Of a stretch of 64,000 bases of DNA, positions 63,001 to 64,000 are shown piece after piece. Source of the DNA: Fimenecus sp045545735. Its GTDB lineage: Bacteria > Bacillota > Clostridia > Oscillospirales > Acutalibacteraceae. Numbering within the stretch: the stretch's first letter is position 1; every line of letters starts with the position of its first letter. Where the stretch lies: contig JAZQBM010000008.1 of the NCBI GenBank assembly GCA_045545735.1, forward strand, positions 204,052 through 268,051, in the 5' to 3' direction. The notes under the pieces were generated by a model, which saw only the letters and a list, made by a program, of their open reading frames with translations, was not told the origin of the DNA and did no database searches. A program made the position numbers and the translations under genes.

Positions 63001-64000
63001 CAATTACCGGTACCGGATCTATCAATTTAACAAATCCTCTTATGAGCGCTAATTATGAGGGTTCGAGAATCGTTGTTGGCAGCGGTGTTACCCTGAACAA
63101 TTCTTTGCGCAGCGCGTATGGCGGCGTTCTTGATTTGACCAATGCGACGATTCCCGAAGCCGGTCTGAATGTTATACTGTATACCGATGATTGGAAGCCC
63201 GCTACATACAATGTCAGCGACGTTCTCAAGCTGCCTGTGGATCACTACTTCTTCGTGAACGGCGTGGCAGTGCACAGCTATTCCGAAACCACTGAGGGAA
63301 AAGTTCTGAAGCACACGGAGCATAGCTACACCTACACCGACAACGGCGACGGCACCCATAAGGCGACCTGCACCGCCTGTGGCAAGGTGGAAGTGGATAA
63401 CGAACCCCATACCATCGAAAACCACGTTTGTACCGCTTGTGGTGCAATGGAGATCGTGGTCAGCTTCAATGCAGGCGACTTTGAATGGAAAACGGGCGAC
63501 AAGCTCTACTTCTGCCGGGTTTCTGGCGATAATGAGTGGGAGGAATATGCCTTTACCGCAACGGTTGCCGGGGATGGTACGGTTACCTGGACACCCGATA
63601 GGACCCTCTATTGGGATGGCACCGGCGAGCACAAATTGGTGGTGATCTACCCCGATACCGGTTATGTTTGGGATACATGGTATATTGATGAAGACCAATC
63701 CACCCTCGAAAATCTTCGTAAAAACGACCATTTGAATTCCATTTGGTCGGGCAATCCCACAACCGATCCTATTACCTTTGACCTCAAGCACCGCTTGGCA
63801 AAGGTTACGGTGAATTATGAAGCTGCCGAAGGTGTTACCGTCAGCAAAGCCGAGGTATACACCCTCACGCAGTATCTGCTCTTTGATATACACACTTTAG
63901 AAAGAAAAAACGTGGCTTGGGAAGAGGGTCATGATCTCTGGATCAACTCTTATCATAACGGTAACCAATTCACCGCCTTTGTATCCCCCGATGCCTATGC
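60096..64000 (+). CDS. Very large secreted mosaic surface protein, cut by the window edge
   Basis: The ATG at 60096 (AAAGGAG upstream) opens a frame that runs to the end of the window (1301 codons, no stop). It has a signal peptide (KKFLSIMLSILMVVTMLPMS) and an N-terminal unique domain. Then come Cys/His repeats of the type CDNCGFECHHESYTDGFC from about residue 230, a GLUG-like region (FDGQNCFIRGLYVEGDRAGL), and further YTDNGDGTHKKTCNECGY repeats. A late segment resembles Bacteroidetes fimbrillin-like domains (ITFDLKHRLAKVTVNYEA). Coupled to the TetR gene (3-base gap). Adhesion is inferred. Confidence 0.85.
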   Translation, partial: MKKFLSIMLSILMVVTMLPMSVLPAFAATEAAEVTDDAFIIYSSGVTQYVKHNNYLYKVAYTNLKIESVDIDISSYEDLRIYGTTNRYCALLLAYQGSNAKSSNLPTSPGKSVSFYTADTYASNEKKPVVTVTCMAVSEPVWSWNDVSSATAVFTSTDGGATMTVDAAIEISEKTAENCLETDTTAYTATATANGKEYTNVKTIYGEQGSHNIEYIKSGDYMIGSCTNGCGMNCTHNWTDKNDYLCDNCGFECHHESYTDGFCTVCGFECAHENFTNDKCDVCGEEGIVVTITMTDSYSDGWRGNGIVVKQLVDGAYTEVATATFEDGASETFTAFLRQDGIYAFSWVYGEHPEDCGFTLTVDGETVYECADVGTLADSEIFYIICKHTSYTDGKCDVCDYECPHENQTGSVCEICGEHICSYDNGFCTECDAYQPATLVTNENYESFYLKADYVGYYAISNAGQLFWYANYINTVDRTANAVLTADIDLENRPWTPIGSTGENSNNFRGIFDGQNCFIRGLYVEGDRAGLGFFGEVRTGTVKNFTIFGEVVVNTEVDYVGGVIGSICGVNGETDLERNGAIIQNINSYVNLTVKAHGVGMIGGFVGYANHQSLIEHCAWYGTFDAGEYRVDSGAGGFIGKIQENSSEVTIRNCAAYGTIKTNYAGDYNDTATIYMGGFLSFSNTNAQTVLENCLFAGRFERGENLTEQAFLGAFGTLRSVKAIKNCYYLGDDGLEAVHSDSPLKPGSDNVEITSVTGEDLRGEMRVVWHMLGEYWTQGIHYPILKEGQTWHGDSATYTYTDNGDGTHKKTCNECGYVEEVNEEHYVDPTTTYTDNGNGTHSFKCAKCDADVTEAHDITGDGVCVCGAACAHSNFDSTTGICGDCQASVAIAKVEIGGTTTYYLTADALCEAVENNTADQAVTLLADIEILALRFFTKETTNTLNLNGHTLTGSNSNAVLIVASGCELTITGTGSINLTNPLMSANYEGSRIVVGSGVTLNNSLRSAYGGVLDLTNATIPEAGLNVILYTDDWKPATYNVSDVLKLPVDHYFFVNGVAVHSYSETTEGKVLKHTEHSYTYTDNGDGTHKATCTACGKVEVDNEPHTIENHVCTACGAMEIVVSFNAGDFEWKTGDKLYFCRVSGDNEWEEYAFTATVAGDGTVTWTPDRTLYWDGTGEHKLVVIYPDTGYVWDTWYIDEDQSTLENLRKNDHLNSIWSGNPTTDPITFDLKHRLAKVTVNYEAAEGVTVSKAEVYTLTQYLLFDIHTLERKNVAWEEGHDLWINSYHNGNQFTAFVSPDAY
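62486..62522 (+). repeat. 37-base direct repeat inside the surface protein gene
   Basis: The 37-base block CTACACCTACACCGACAACG... recurs identically near 63325-63362, and a diverged third copy lies near 62588. Each encodes a YTYTDNGDGTHK module next to a CxxCG pair. The block is more G+C-rich than the gene's 5' part. Confidence 0.7.

Noticed and set aside
63027..63893. Minus-strand open frame (288 codons)
   Set aside because: It mirrors the repeat-rich part of the surface protein gene. The plus-strand frame continues without stops and shows domains; this is a codon-bias shadow.

Overview
The window looks like a low-G+C, anaerobic Clostridia chromosome (Ruminococcaceae/Oscillospirales-like; order-level inference only) carrying most of an integrative conjugative element (ICE). 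Anaerobic, spore-forming ancestry is suggested by class III ribonucleotide reductase (nrdD/nrdG), radical-SAM enzymes, spoVAD, an AbrB-type regulator, Gram-positive Shine-Dalgarno sites and LPXTG-like sorting signals. No database search was possible; family names come from motifs read in the translated sequence.

1-13073, ordinary chromosome. A 3'-truncated coaX diverges from a PflX-like radical-SAM gene. Then come mscL-proC, nrdG, and an NrdR-box-controlled nrdD-trxB unit in which NrdD carries a fused CPNC redoxin domain. Next are an AbrB-like regulator, spoVAD with a 47-aa membrane protein, a TM2 protein, a metG-tatD-Dabb operon and five tRNA genes (Val, Asp, Phe, Gly, Cys).

13074 to about 58100, the ICE. 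It begins just after tRNA-Cys with tandem hairpins, then: (a) parA, parB and a SpoVG-like gene; (b) a complete Tad/Flp-type pilus locus (three tandem pilin-like genes, prepilin peptidase, CpaB, a TadZ/CpaE-position ATPase, TadA, TadB, TadC, two TadE/F-like pseudopilins), with an LPXTG-like protein, a Cys-rich membrane-anchored protein and an 1842-residue InlB-B-repeat adhesin; (c) ICE accessory genes and a 3057-residue MutS-I/methyltransferase/SNF2-helicase protein, inside whose linker a tnpV gene is encoded in another frame; (d) small ICE genes, an oriT-like hairpin, MobC, a MOBP-type relaxase, PcfB, an LtrC/ArdC-like protein and VirD4; (e) VirB2-like, VirB6, PrgI, VirB4, AIM24 and M23-peptidase genes, interrupted by an XRE repressor and a SLOG gene. 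No integrase, excisionase or second att site is visible, so the right end of the element lies outside the window or cannot be located.

58100-64000. A minus-strand PRiA4-ORF3-like gene, a non-coding gap with a long hairpin, and a two-gene unit: a TetR regulator with a near-ideal promoter, and a very large secreted mosaic surface protein that runs off the right edge.

Most interesting candidate: a conjugative element that encodes its own Tad pilus and giant adhesin next to a Gram-positive T4SS. The adhesive pilus may promote mating-pair contact. Clusters of the hexamer ACTAAC/GTTAGT upstream of spoVG-pilus, the XRE gene and the SLOG gene suggest that one repressor links the pilus and transfer modules.
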